Origin: Actinoallomurus iriomotensis
GTDB lineage: Bacteria > Actinomycetota > Actinomycetes > Streptosporangiales > Streptosporangiaceae
Direction of reading: 5' to 3'
NCBI RefSeq assembly: GCF_030269445.1
Contig: NZ_BSTJ01000005.1
Coordinates: 248,001-312,000, forward strand
DNA length: 64,000 nt
Both the position numbers and the translations under genes were made by a program. Position 1 is the first letter of the stretch. Every line of letters begins with the position of its first letter. This document shows positions 8,863 to 17,345 of the stretch, piece after piece. Under the pieces are notes generated by a model that worked only from the letters and a program-made list of their open reading frames with translations, had not been told where the DNA came from and did no database searches.

Positions 8863-9852
8863 ATGGCCGTTTTCCTGGTCGACGCCGACGTGCTGGCGCG
8901 GGCTCGCTTCGGAACGTCCCAGCTCGCCGAGACGATCGGAGCCCTGAGGATTCTCCATCGTCCGCAACCGCTGCCGTGGCACCGCGCGTGGCGGGACAGG
9001 CATGTCAAAGCCTTCAGCGACTATCTCGACAGCGACCCCACGGCGGCGGCAGTCGTAGCGCACGCGTTCTCACCCTCGTGGATGGCGGACTTCCTCACCG
9101 TGCCGCCAGAACGTCCCGGTCTGACCTTGGATGACGAGCTGGCAACGATGGAGTCATTGTCGGACGAGCGAATCCGCGCCGATCTGGAACGGGTGCGGGC
9201 GCCACTGGCCCCGGAGCTGGACAGCATTGGACTCGCGGGTCGAACGGCTAACTTGCTGCGCTGGATCTGGGAGCACACCATCGCCGAGGACTGGCCGCGT
9301 CGGCAACGGATCCTGCGCGCCGACGTCGTGTCACGAATCTCCCAGCTCGGCAAAGACGGGTGGTCAGGAGTCCTCGACGGCATGTGGCCGGGAATGCGCT
9401 GGCTCGGCGGCGGCGAACTGCAAGTCAACGAGCGGCCACACCCGCCACACGACATCCGAGGACGAGACCTCATCTTCATCGCGGCGCACTGCCGGACGGG
9501 CTGGGTCTCCTGGCGACTCCCCGACCGTTTCGGGATCATCTATCCGGTAACCGGGATCTTCGCGAGCACCGCTGTCACCACACCGGACAGTCTCGCCCGT
9601 CTACTAGGAAGCTCACGGGCCACACTCTTGCTCCATACCGCCGAACCGATCAGCACCAGTGGCCTGGCCGCCGCCACCGACATGCCACTCGGCACGGTCG
9701 GCAGCCACCTGCGCATCCTGCTGGACGCCGGCCTCCTGCAACGGCGCCGGTCCGGGCGAGAGGTGCTCTACTGGTGGACCGACTCAGCACACGCGCTCGT
9801 CTCGGGACGGCACCCGGCTGGGCAAGGACGAGTACCTGACCTCCTCCGATGA
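8863..9852 (+). CDS. ArsR-type winged-helix transcriptional regulator with long N-terminal domain
   Basis: Regulator of 329 residues. The last ~90 residues form an ArsR-like winged helix: LARLLGSSRATLLLHTA, then STSGLAAATDMPLGTVGSHLRILLDAGLLQRRRSGREVLYWW, with the recognition helix around GTVGSHLRILLDAG. The first ~230 residues are a separate domain of the kind found in large actinobacterial ArsR proteins, with no cysteine-rich metal site visible. ATG chosen with GGAGA at 8852-8856; a TAGACT hexamer at 8839-8844 could be the -10 box. It is divergent from the MFS exporter at 7508-8803, so local control of that exporter is likely. The C terminus after WWTDSAHAL is loosely conserved. Confidence 0.8.
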   Translation: MAVFLVDADVLARARFGTSQLAETIGALRILHRPQPLPWHRAWRDRHVKAFSDYLDSDPTAAAVVAHAFSPSWMADFLTVPPERPGLTLDDELATMESLSDERIRADLERVRAPLAPELDSIGLAGRTANLLRWIWEHTIAEDWPRRQRILRADVVSRISQLGKDGWSGVLDGMWPGMRWLGGGELQVNERPHPPHDIRGRDLIFIAAHCRTGWVSWRLPDRFGIIYPVTGIFASTAVTTPDSLARLLGSSRATLLLHTAEPISTSGLAAATDMPLGTVGSHLRILLDAGLLQRRRSGREVLYWWTDSAHALVSGRHPAGQGRVPDLLR

Positions 9853-10350
9853 AGAGATCTCATCGACGGCACGATATCGACACCTGAGCCGCGTCCTCCG
9901 CCGCTGTAATGGCGGCCGTCGCTGAATCCGAATCGGGGCCTGCGGCTCAGGCCAACGGATACCCTCCTGCGGATCTCGGCTGACTGCACTCCCGATCTCA
10001 AGAGACCGCAACCTCCTCTCGCACACTCGGGACCGAGAGCTGCTCCGACGGGCGCATACCGCACACATCGAATACGTGCCTGGTACCAGCTCACGCACAC
10101 ACCAGCACCGGGCCTTCCGGCAGCACACGGCAAAGGCACGGACGACCGCTACGGCCCGGGAAACCCGGCACGCTCGCGAGCGCGGCCCCGAGCCTGTGCC
10201 ACCCTTCCGGGCCGTGACGCGCGCCGCGCCTGCACGGCCGGGGCGTGCGGGCGCGGCGGGTTGTCGCCCGATGCTGTCGGCACCACCCGGCATGATGGCT
10301 GCTCGTCCGCCGCCCGGCGGGCAAAGGACACACCGAAGGGACGGACTCTG
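9853..10350. other. Non-coding interval before the mIHF paralogue
   Basis: About 500 bases with no open frame that looks protein-like in codon use on either strand; the frames that stay open are low-complexity arginine/alanine-rich shadows. The only structured element I can see is the hairpin listed separately at 10224-10256. Confidence 0.5.
10224..10256. other. Strong GC hairpin upstream of mIHF paralogue
   Basis: A 13-bp stem (CCGCGCCTGCACG pairing with CGTGCGGGCGCGG, one G-U pair) closes a 7-base loop. It lies 95 bases before the mIHF start and has no following T-run. It could be a factor-independent terminator of the actinobacterial type (T-tail often absent), insulating the gene, or a structured 5' leader. 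No choice is possible from sequence alone. Confidence 0.45.
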
Positions 10351-10662
10351 ATGGCTCTGCCGACGATGACGCCGGAGCAGCGTCAGGCGGCGCTCGAGAA
10401 GGCAGCCGAAGCGCGTGCCGCACGAACCGCGATGCTCAACGAGGTCAAAGCGGGCAAGCTGAGCCTGGCCGCCGTGCTCGGTCGCGATGACGATACGGCG
10501 AAGAAGACCCGCGTCTCCCAGCTCCTTCGGGCGCTGCCCGGCGTGGGCAAGGTCAGTGCGGAAAAGGCCATGGCCGATGCCGGCATCGAGGCGAACCGCA
10601 GGGTCGGCGGGTTGGGCGCCCGGCAGCGTGAGGCGCTGAACGTGACGTTCCCCCAGCGGTAG
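10351..10662 (+). CDS. mihF: Integration host factor, actinobacterial type (mIHF/sIHF paralogue)
   Basis: Small basic nucleoid protein of 103 residues. It opens with the family pattern MALPTMTPEQRQAALEKA, has a charged helix, and carries the helix-two-turn-helix LLRALPGVGKVSAEKAMADAGI followed by RRVGGLGARQREAL; the LPGVGK and RVGGLG pieces are the DNA-contacting parts in Streptomyces sIHF and mycobacterial mIHF. GAAGGG lies about 10 bases before the ATG. The housekeeping copy normally sits beside guanylate kinase (gmk); this one stands alone among accessory genes and its central part (NEVKAGKLSLAAVLGRDD) differs from the housekeeping form, so it is probably a second, divergent copy. It may alter local chromatin or regulate nearby genes; that is inference. 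Confidence 0.85.
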   Translation: MALPTMTPEQRQAALEKAAEARAARTAMLNEVKAGKLSLAAVLGRDDDTAKKTRVSQLLRALPGVGKVSAEKAMADAGIEANRRVGGLGARQREALNVTFPQR

Positions 10663-10768
10663 CAGCGGGACGTGAACCGGCGGCGGCTCCACGGCTGCCG
10701 CCGGTCGGCGCGTGCGGCCGGACAGAAACGGCGGCCGCACGGCGACGCGTTCGACGTCGCCGCGGACG

Positions 10769-11257
10769 ATGCGGATCGCACACGTCGGCGATGCGGCCGG
10801 GTCATCGGCGCTGGCGGCGGCCGCCGCGTTCGCCGATGCGCGGGTCGCCGTGCACACCGGCCGGTACGCCGACCCGGAGCGGTTGGTCGATGCCGCGCTC
10901 GCGTCGTTCCCGGAGAAGTGGTGGCTGGCCTACGCCCACGCGACCGGGGCCGAACTCGCGGTCGTGGCGGGATCACCCGACGCCGGCGAGCGGCTCGCGG
11001 CGGCCGGGTCCGCTGCCGCCGAGAACGACTGGGCGGCGGCCTGCCTGGCGCGCGCCACCGCCCGGCACACCGGTGACGTCCGGCCGGCGATCGAGTCGGT
11101 GACCCGGTGGGAACGCATCGGCGCCCGGTTCGAGCGCGCGGTCACGCTGATGCTGGTGCCGGGACGAGCCGAGCGGAACTTCGAGCGCTCAAGGCCACGG
11201 TGCCGGCTCCGTAGTGGATTCCGTGGTGGCCACGGATGTTCCCTCGGCGGCCGCTGA
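10769..11257 (+). pseudogene. Remnant of a large multi-domain (TPR/ATPase type) transcriptional regulator
   Basis: The frame holds about 130 residues with alanine-rich helical repeats (AYAHATGAELAVVAGSPDAGERLAAAG, then AESVTRWERIGARFERAVTLML-like text near 11080-11160) resembling the C-terminal TPR-like region of large LuxR/AfsR-type ATP-binding regulators, where WERIGARFERA... precedes the HTH. Upstream there is no ATPase domain and downstream the frame decays into arginine-rich sequence without any HTH. I read it as a 5'- and 3'-truncated relic. The family assignment is by recognition of this short pattern only and is tentative. Confidence 0.4.
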
Positions 11258-11311
11258 CCAGACTCATGGTCATCCCGCTGAAGGCGGGGCGGATCCTTAG
11301 GAGGAGAGACC

Positions 11312-11896
11312 ATGGGGAACGTTGCGTCGAGCATGTCGATGTCGCTGGACGGGTTCGTCACCGGACCGCACGACAGCCGTGAGCGGCCGCTGGGTGAGGG
11401 CGGTGAGGTTCTGCACGACTGGCTCGGGCCGGCCGGGACGCCTGCCGACCAGGCCGTGTTGCAGGAGATGGTCGATGGTGCCGGGGCGATCGTGATGGGC
11501 CGCCGCTCCTATGACTTCTGCGTCGGTGAGGGAGGCTGGGGCGAGGGCGGCCCGGCCGGTGACGTGCCGTGTTTCGTGCTCACGCATCGCGCGCCGGACC
11601 CGGCCGGTGTGCCGCCGGTGTTCACCTTCGTCACCGACGGGATCAAGAGCGCCATCGCGCAGGCGCAGGCCGCCGCGGGCGATCGTACGGTCGGCCTGCA
11701 CGGTGCGACCGCGGCTCAGCAGGCGCTGGAGGCCGGCCTGCTGGATGAGATCCAGGTGCACCTGGTCCCGGTGCTGCTCGGCGGCGGGGTGCGTCTTTTC
11801 GACCTGCTCGGCGCGGGCCCGGTCGAACTCACCCGCGACCGGGTCATCGACGCCGGCAGCGGAGTCACCCACCTGCGATACCGCGTCAACCGGTAA
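11312..11896 (+). CDS. Dihydrofolate reductase-fold protein (RibD C-terminal family)
   Basis: Protein of 194 residues with the RibD_C/DHFR-like fold. Visible marks are the N-terminal strand SMSMSLDGFVTGP, AIVMGRRSYDF after the first helix, and the nucleotide-site segment GATAAQQALEAGLLDEIQVHLVPVLLGGGVRLF. Stand-alone members of this family act as NADPH-dependent reductases of unknown substrates; the gene is not linked to riboflavin or folate genes here. A near-perfect ribosome site (AGGAGGAGA) stands 6-7 bases before the ATG, so translation should be strong. The next gene on the strand starts 110 bases downstream. Confidence 0.85.
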   Translation: MGNVASSMSMSLDGFVTGPHDSRERPLGEGGEVLHDWLGPAGTPADQAVLQEMVDGAGAIVMGRRSYDFCVGEGGWGEGGPAGDVPCFVLTHRAPDPAGVPPVFTFVTDGIKSAIAQAQAAAGDRTVGLHGATAAQQALEAGLLDEIQVHLVPVLLGGGVRLFDLLGAGPVELTRDRVIDAGSGVTHLRYRVNR

Positions 11897-12006
11897 CGCC
11901 ACGCCGGTCGAGCCGCCACCTCGCGGCCAGGCCGCCGACCGATGACGTCGCTCGGTCCACCCCGCCATAGGGACACTCTCGCTCGCACGAATACGAAGGA
12001 AAGCAC

Positions 12007-12444
12007 ATGAGCAACATCGGCCACGCCGCCGCTCCGTCCGCGACCGTCATGACCTCACCTCGCACCGTCCCGCTGTGGCGCACCGGCGGGCTCGCCGCCA
12101 TCGCCGCCGCCCTGGCCACCACCGTCATCGCCGCCGTCGCCACGAGCGCGGGAGTGTCTCTGAAGGTCGGCGGCCAGCCGATTCCGCTGTTCGCCTTCAC
12201 CCAGCTGACACTGGCGGGCGCCGTGATCGGCATAGTGCTGGCCGCGGCGCTGCGGCGCTGGGCCGCGGCGCCCAGGCGCACATTCGTGGCGGTCACCGCC
12301 GTTCTCACGGTGCTGTCGGTCGTGCCCGACCTCGTCGTCTCGGCGGCACCGTCGACCAGGGCCGTCCTCATTGCCGCCCACCTCGTGGCCGCGGCGATCG
12401 TCGTCCCGCTCGTCGCCCGCCGCCTGCCCACCCGCATCCGCTGA
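12007..12444 (+). CDS. Four-helix membrane protein, DUF6069-like
   Basis: Small integral membrane protein of 145 residues with four hydrophobic segments: about residues 27-50, 65-85, 95-112 and 118-136. The layout (short polar N terminus, TGGLAAIAAALATTVIAAVA, then PIPLFAFTQLTLAGAVIGIVLAAALRR) matches the DUF6069 family of unknown function common in actinomycetes. ATG chosen with GAAGGAAAG just upstream. It is followed by a strong hairpin terminator shared with the convergent gene. No functional motif is seen. Confidence 0.7.
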   Translation: MSNIGHAAAPSATVMTSPRTVPLWRTGGLAAIAAALATTVIAAVATSAGVSLKVGGQPIPLFAFTQLTLAGAVIGIVLAAALRRWAAAPRRTFVAVTAVLTVLSVVPDLVVSAAPSTRAVLIAAHLVAAAIVVPLVARRLPTRIR

Positions 12445-12469
12445 CACCGCGAGGGAGGCACCTGATCAC

Positions 12470-12505
12470 GCGGGCCCCACCGCCCAGCAGAGAGGTGGGG
12501 CCCGC
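12470..12505. terminator. Bidirectional terminator between convergent genes
   Basis: A perfect 12-bp inverted repeat (GCGGGCCCCACC at 12470-12481, GGTGGGGCCCGC at 12494-12505) with a 12-base loop, placed between the plus-strand membrane protein and the end of the minus-strand hydroxyproline-type operon. No U-tract, as is common in high-GC actinomycetes. Confidence 0.75.
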
Positions 12506-12570
12506 GTCGTACTGATGCTGACGGGTTCGGCGTTCCAGTGCGCCGCGAGCGCCGCTGATCGTCCCGGGGG

Positions 12571-13491
12571 CTACTTCAGCGCGAGCGGGCTGATGGGGGA
12601 GCCGACCGCGCCGGCGACCTTGAGCGGTGGCGCGGTGAACAGGAACTCATACCTCCCGTCGTCCGCGCAGTCATCCGCCAGGGCCTCCAGGTCGAAGATC
12701 TCGCCGAGGGGGATGCCCACGTCGCGGAGCAGCACGCAGTGCACCGGGTTCGTGGCGGCGGGGTCCTCGCCGGGCGCGACTTCGATGCCCCAGTTGTCCA
12801 TGGCCAGCGCCGCGAGGTCGTGGTCGCGGATCCACCGTACGCAGGCGAGGCCGAGTCCCGGTTCGGTGCTGATCCACCCGGCGCCGTCCCGCTCGGCGGC
12901 GAACTTCCCCCACCAGCCGGTCCGGACCAGCAGGATGTCGCCCGGACGGATCTCGGTGCCCTGCCGCTCGGCGACCGCGTCCAGGGTCTCCGGGCCGATC
13001 ACGTGGCCGCCCTCCAGCCAGTCCACGCCGGAGTGGCGGGCGACGTCGAGCAGGACGCCTCGCCCGGTGACCCCGCCGGCGAGGGCGTCGATCGAACACC
13101 GGCGCGCGCCGTGCGGGCCGATCGTGTCCTCCGGGAAGCCGTTGTAGAGCATGCCGTCGTACCAGACGTGCGCGAACGCGTCCCACTGCGTGCCGGCCTG
13201 GAGCGGCATGACGACGTAGTCGTCGGACCACCTCGCGCCGCCCGGGTACTCCTGCCCCGCCCCGGTCTCGGTCATGAGGTGCAGCGGGGCGATCCGCCCG
13301 GGGAAGGCCGGCGGGCCGTCGGCGTCGAGCGGGACCCCCAGCTCGAACACCGCGCCCTTGCGCACCAGCCGGGCCGCCTCCACGATGTTCTGGGGCGTGA
13401 TCAGGTTGGTGGTGCCGCGTTCGTCCTCGGCGCCCCAGCGGCCCCAGTTGCTGACCGCGGCGCCGATTCGGCGGAAGTCGGCGGGCGTCAT
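12571..13491 (-). CDS. Cyclase family protein (kynurenine formamidase-like hydrolase)
   Basis: Protein of 306 residues of the PF04199 cyclase/formamidase family, metal-dependent hydrolases of amides, formamides or lactones. The metal motif appears in the variant form QAGTQWDAFAHVW rather than HxGTHxDxxxH; this variant is common in a large subgroup of unknown substrate. GDILLVRTGWWGKF and the segment with AMDNWGIEVAP are other family marks. It is the last gene of the minus-strand operon, joined to the reductase gene by an ATGA overlap. In a hydroxyproline- or peptide-utilising operon it may open an amide or lactone; that is inference. Confidence 0.83.
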   Translation of the reverse strand: MTPADFRRIGAAVSNWGRWGAEDERGTTNLITPQNIVEAARLVRKGAVFELGVPLDADGPPAFPGRIAPLHLMTETGAGQEYPGGARWSDDYVVMPLQAGTQWDAFAHVWYDGMLYNGFPEDTIGPHGARRCSIDALAGGVTGRGVLLDVARHSGVDWLEGGHVIGPETLDAVAERQGTEIRPGDILLVRTGWWGKFAAERDGAGWISTEPGLGLACVRWIRDHDLAALAMDNWGIEVAPGEDPAATNPVHCVLLRDVGIPLGEIFDLEALADDCADDGRYEFLFTAPPLKVAGAVGSPISPLALK

Positions 13492-14414
13492 GAGGCGGCC
13501 CTGCGCTCGTGCAGCACCGCCGCCACGGCCAGGTCCTCCCAGGCCATCCCGACGCTCTTGAACACCCGCGGTCTCCCGTCGTCGGCGACGGCCCGGCCTC
13601 GTACGAGGTCGGCCAGCTCGATCAGGTCGGCCTCGTCGACCGCCCCGTGGGCGAGGGCGTGGACCACCTCTCCGGCCTCGGTCACGGCCGCGGCCCGCGA
13701 CTCGACCACCACGTGTGCGCCGGCCATGACGTCGTCGCCCAGCTCACGGGCGTCGGGGTGGTGCGAGCCCATCGCCACGACGAGGGTGCCCGGCGCCAGG
13801 AGCTCCGCCTCGAACAGTGGTTCGCGCGCGCTCGTGCAGCAGATCACGGCGTCGGCCTCGCGTACGTCGCGCGCCGTGCCGGGCCGGACGCGGAGTCCGT
13901 CGTCGGCGCAGCGGCGGATCAGCCGCTCGGTCCGCTCCGGGTCGCGCCCGACGACGACCACGTCGCGCAGGCCGTACAGCGCGTGGAAGGTCTCGATGTG
14001 CGCGCGGGCCTGCGGTCCGCTGCCGAACACGACGGCCGAGCGGACCGGGCGGGTCGCCATGTGGCGTACCGCGAGGGCCGACACGGCCGGGGTCCGCAGC
14101 AGGGTGAGCTCGGCACCGTCCATCATGGCGCGCAGCCGGAGCGTACGGGCGTCCATCAGCAGGTACAGCCCGGAGATCGTCGGGAGCCCCTCACGCGGAT
14201 TGCCCGGCGCCAGGCCGAGGACCTTGACGCCGACGTAGTCGGCGCTCTCCGACGGCATCAGCAGCAGCTCGCCGTGGCTCGTCGGCCGGGAGACGCGTCC
14301 GGGTTCCGCGGAGGGCCGGATGTCGGCCAGCAGGGCCCGCTCCAGCGCGTCCACCAGGAGCCGCGCGTCGGTGAGCCGTCGCAGCCTCCGGGCCTCGATC
14401 ACCTCGGTGCTCAT
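13488..14414 (-). CDS. Ornithine cyclodeaminase/mu-crystallin family protein, probable delta1-pyrroline-2-carboxylate reductase
   Basis: NAD(P)-binding protein of 308 residues of the OCD/mu-crystallin family. GVKVLGLAPGNPREGLPTISGLYLLMDARTL is split across the substrate domain, and SAVVFGSGPQARAH is the Rossmann dinucleotide motif. Characterised partners of bacterial aconitase X in this family reduce delta1-pyrroline-2-carboxylate to L-proline, and both aconitase X subunits are encoded immediately upstream with ATGA overlaps, so that activity is favoured over ornithine cyclodeamination. Ketimine reductase or N-alkyl amino acid dehydrogenase activity are the alternatives. The start ATG overlaps the aconitase X small-subunit stop. 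The 3' end overlaps the cyclase gene start. Confidence 0.82.
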   Translation of the reverse strand: MSTEVIEARRLRRLTDARLLVDALERALLADIRPSAEPGRVSRPTSHGELLLMPSESADYVGVKVLGLAPGNPREGLPTISGLYLLMDARTLRLRAMMDGAELTLLRTPAVSALAVRHMATRPVRSAVVFGSGPQARAHIETFHALYGLRDVVVVGRDPERTERLIRRCADDGLRVRPGTARDVREADAVICCTSAREPLFEAELLAPGTLVVAMGSHHPDARELGDDVMAGAHVVVESRAAAVTEAGEVVHALAHGAVDEADLIELADLVRGRAVADDGRPRVFKSVGMAWEDLAVAAVLHERRAAS

Positions 14415-14839
14415 CGGCGTCTCCCATCGTCGATCGAGATCTCGGCGTTCTCGTCCGTCGCCGACACCGTCACCATCCCCTTTCGTGGAAGCGCGTCGAA
14501 GTCCTCGGCGGACAGGACGACGATCGGCACCTCGATCGAGTACAGCTCCCGTGCGACGATCGCCGCGAGCGTCACGATCGCGTCGGGCCGCCGGAGCAGG
14601 ACGGCCGCCGGCGACACACCGCGCCGCATCTGCTCGGCGAGCACGCTCGAACTCGAACTCGACCCGCGGCTCCCAGACATGACCAGCACCCGTCCGGCGG
14701 GCGAGGCTCCCCGTTGCGGGTGGTGCACGTCGGTGATCTCGCCGGTCGCCACGTCGGTGCCGCCCCAGAACGACAGCGGCTCGTCCAGGAGCAGCAGGGG
14801 AGCGGTCGCACACCCCGGGCTGAGCGGGACCCCGATCAT
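14411..14839 (-). CDS. Aconitase X small (swivel) subunit, DUF126
   Basis: Small subunit of 142 residues of two-subunit aconitase X. It has the swivelling-domain pattern: PLSPGCATAPLLLLDEPLSFWGG at the N terminus, GRVLVMSGSRGSSSSSSVLAEQMRRG in the middle (the serine-rich loop carries the catalytic serine in this family) and PIVVLSAEDFDALP near the end. In characterised bacteria the complex is a cis-3-hydroxy-L-proline dehydratase acting with the large subunit. ATGA overlaps with the large subunit upstream and the reductase downstream indicate translational coupling at 1:1 stoichiometry. The six-serine run is longer than I recall for the family and may be a local peculiarity. Confidence 0.87.
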   Translation of the reverse strand: MIGVPLSPGCATAPLLLLDEPLSFWGGTDVATGEITDVHHPQRGASPAGRVLVMSGSRGSSSSSSVLAEQMRRGVSPAAVLLRRPDAIVTLAAIVARELYSIEVPIVVLSAEDFDALPRKGMVTVSATDENAEISIDDGRRR

Positions 14840-16122
14840 GGCACCCGCCAGAGGCCGGGGTCGCGGACGACGCGCCCCGCGCGCGCGGACAGCACGCACT
14901 CGGGCAGCGAGGCGAACACGACGTCGATGCCGAGGTTGGTCGGGGCGTACCAGGCCCACTTCGCGGAGTTGGTCATCACCACCCGTGCAGAGGTCCGCAG
15001 GACCGGGGCGATGTAGGTACAGGTGTCGACAAGGATCCGCGCGCCGGCCCGCCGGCAGGCCGCGGCGTCGCCGTTGCGCTCGGCCTCGGCGAGGACGGCC
15101 CGGCTCGTGGAGATCCAGAACTCGATGTCCTCATCGAACGGCGGACCGTCGGCCACCAGCGCGGCGAGCGCGCGGAACTCGGCGACGGAGAAGTGCGGCG
15201 TGCCGACGCTGATCGCGTCGAGCCGCCCGTCCGGCGCCGTGGTGAGCTCGTCGCGAGCCGCGAGCAGATCCGCGGCGGTCACCTCGTGACGTCGTTCGGC
15301 TGCGCGCCCGCCGAAGGCGGTCGCGACATCGGGCGCCTCCGGAGTCAGGCCGACCGCGTGGAACAGGGCGACCCCGCCGGCCGAGGCCGCCGCGGCGCCG
15401 AACGCCTTGAGGCGGTCCTCGTCCGCGTCGCCGGGCAGGCCGGTCAGCACGGGGACGCGCGTACCCGAACGGCGGCCGACGAGATGGCCGAGCGCCGCCC
15501 AGGCGACGTCCGACGCGAACGCCCCGGCCGGCACCCGCGAGCAGTCGAACAGGACCTGGCCCGCGCGGTTCTCGTCCCGGTGCAGACCGACGTACGGCGC
15601 GGAACCGGTCACCGCGGCGCAGATGTCGGCGAAGTCGCCGTACCGGTCGGTGCGGGCGCCGAGGACCGAGTTGGCGAACACGATGGCGTTCGACTCCGCC
15701 CATGCCACGTGCCGCCCGTACGCCGGTCGTTCCCGGAGTTGGTACGGAGCGCAGGTCCACGTGGGTTCCGCGCCGAGCGCGACGTAACCGTCCATCAGCC
15801 GCCGGGCGTCCGCCCGATCGGCGGCGTCGCCGCGCACCACGCCCGGATGCAGCAGGTCCAGCGAGCCGACGTTGAGCGTCGTGGGAACGGCGACCCGGGC
15901 GCCGCCGGCGATCAGCCGCTCGACCAGGTCGATCCCCACCTGCCCGTGGAAGAGACAGCCGTCGACGTGCGCGGAGTCGACGGGGATCAGCCGGTCGGCG
16001 CCGAGCGCGCGGGCGAGCCGGACGATCACCCGCATGGCCAGCGCCGCCCCGTCGCCGCGACGGCCCGCGAGCATCTCCCGCTGCGCGGCCGTCAACTCCG
16101 GATCGCCGACGGCCTGCCTCAT
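14836..16122 (-). CDS. Aconitase X large (catalytic) subunit, probable cis-3-hydroxy-L-proline dehydratase
   Basis: Protein of 428 residues of the DUF521/AcnX family. Three cysteines that ligate the Fe-S cluster are visible: C124 (TWTCAPYQL), C368 (LVDTCTYIAP) and C409 (LPECVLSA). HVDGCLFHG near residue 57 and WAESNAIVFANSVLGARTDRYGDF near 141-164 are further family signatures. Bacterial AcnX dehydrates cis-3-hydroxy-L-proline to delta1-pyrroline-2-carboxylate; archaeal relatives act on phosphomevalonate. The bacterial activity is favoured because an OCD-family reductase and a prolidase-like amidohydrolase are in the same operon. ATGA overlaps on both sides. Confidence 0.85.
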   Translation of the reverse strand: MRQAVGDPELTAAQREMLAGRRGDGAALAMRVIVRLARALGADRLIPVDSAHVDGCLFHGQVGIDLVERLIAGGARVAVPTTLNVGSLDLLHPGVVRGDAADRADARRLMDGYVALGAEPTWTCAPYQLRERPAYGRHVAWAESNAIVFANSVLGARTDRYGDFADICAAVTGSAPYVGLHRDENRAGQVLFDCSRVPAGAFASDVAWAALGHLVGRRSGTRVPVLTGLPGDADEDRLKAFGAAAASAGGVALFHAVGLTPEAPDVATAFGGRAAERRHEVTAADLLAARDELTTAPDGRLDAISVGTPHFSVAEFRALAALVADGPPFDEDIEFWISTSRAVLAEAERNGDAAACRRAGARILVDTCTYIAPVLRTSARVVMTNSAKWAWYAPTNLGIDVVFASLPECVLSARAGRVVRDPGLWRVP

Positions 16123-17345
16123 GCGGCCTCGCCCGCCCGTTCGCGGCTGTGGACGATCCGCCCGTCCTTGATGACCAGCCGGATCCGCGCGAGCGCGCCG
16201 ATGTCGGTGCCGGGGTCGCCCTCGACCAGCAGCAGGTCGGCGAGCTTGCCGACCTCCACCGTGCCGGTGTCGTGCAGGACGTCCATGTTCTCGGCGGCGT
16301 TGCGGGTGGCCGCGCGGATCGCCTCCTGCGCGGTCAGCCCGTACTGGACCATGAGCTCCAGCTCGCGGACCAGATCCGTGTGCGGGTTGTACGGGGTGCC
16401 CGCGTCCGTACCGGCCGCGATCCGCAGACCGGACCGGACCGCCGCCACGAAGCTCTCGCGGTGCCGCTCCGCCTCGTGCACGGCCTTCTCGAACACCCAG
16501 GGCACCATGCCCGCGCTGTTCTCCGCGTTCACGATCGAGGCCACGGCGAGCAGGGTCGGCACGAGGTACGTGCCCTGCGCGACGGCGAGTTCGAGCGCCT
16601 CGTCGTCGAGGCGGATCCCGTGCTCGATCGAGTCGACGCCCGCGCGCAGGGCGTTCTTGATCCCCTGGTTGCCGATCGCGTGCACGGTGATCCGCCGTCC
16701 GGCGTTGTGCGCCTCCTGCGTCGCGACCGCCAGCTCTTCCCGCACCAGCCCGGTCTGCCCGGGATCGACGCCGGCGGTCAGGACACCGCCGGTCGCCATC
16801 GCCTTGATGAAGTCGGCACCGGCCTTGATCTCGGCCCGGGTCGCCGCCCGGACACCGTCCGCTCCGTCGGCCTCACGTCCGATGAAGTGGCCGTGGCCGC
16901 CGGTCATCGTGATCACGCGTCCGGCCGCCTTGACGCGCGGTCCGGGGATGAGGCCGTCGTCGATCGCCTTGGCCAGCTCGATCACGATCCCGTCGGCGGC
17001 GCCGCAGTCACGGACGCCGGTCACCCCGGCGCGCAGCGCCAGCTCGGCCATCTTGGCGCTCTTCAGCGTGGCGAGCGGCACCGAGTCCGACTCGATCTGC
17101 CGCGTGAAGTCCGGCCCGCCGTCGGCGGACAGGTGGACGTGCGCGTTGATCAGGCCGGGTAGCAGGCTGCATCCGGCCCCGTCGACGACCGCGTGCGGCG
17201 GAAACGACGGGGCGGAATCGGACGGGCCGATCCACTTGATCCGCCGGCCTTCGACGACGACCGCGAACCCGTGCCGACCCGGTCCGTCGTTGCCGTCGAT
17301 CAGGTTCACGTCCCGGATCAGCAAGTCCGCCGCAACGTTACTCAT
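16119..17345 (-). CDS. Amidohydrolase, prolidase-like (COG1228, M38 type)
   Basis: Zinc amidohydrolase of 408 residues. LLPGLINAHVHLSADGG gives the HxH metal ligands, FIKAMATGGV carries the carboxylated-lysine region, ITVHAIGNQGI and DSIEHGIRLDD the two further histidines, and AAGTDAGTPYN the catalytic aspartate. Within COG1228 several members are dipeptidases, including prolidases that release proline or hydroxyproline from Xaa-Pro dipeptides, and others are carboxypeptidases or imidazolonepropionase-like enzymes. Position between a peptide ABC importer and a hydroxyproline dehydratase makes a prolidase role the best guess: imported peptides would be cut to give (hydroxy)proline. ATGA overlaps on both sides. 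Confidence 0.82.
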   Translation of the reverse strand: MSNVAADLLIRDVNLIDGNDGPGRHGFAVVVEGRRIKWIGPSDSAPSFPPHAVVDGAGCSLLPGLINAHVHLSADGGPDFTRQIESDSVPLATLKSAKMAELALRAGVTGVRDCGAADGIVIELAKAIDDGLIPGPRVKAAGRVITMTGGHGHFIGREADGADGVRAATRAEIKAGADFIKAMATGGVLTAGVDPGQTGLVREELAVATQEAHNAGRRITVHAIGNQGIKNALRAGVDSIEHGIRLDDEALELAVAQGTYLVPTLLAVASIVNAENSAGMVPWVFEKAVHEAERHRESFVAAVRSGLRIAAGTDAGTPYNPHTDLVRELELMVQYGLTAQEAIRAATRNAAENMDVLHDTGTVEVGKLADLLLVEGDPGTDIGALARIRLVIKDGRIVHSRERAGEAA

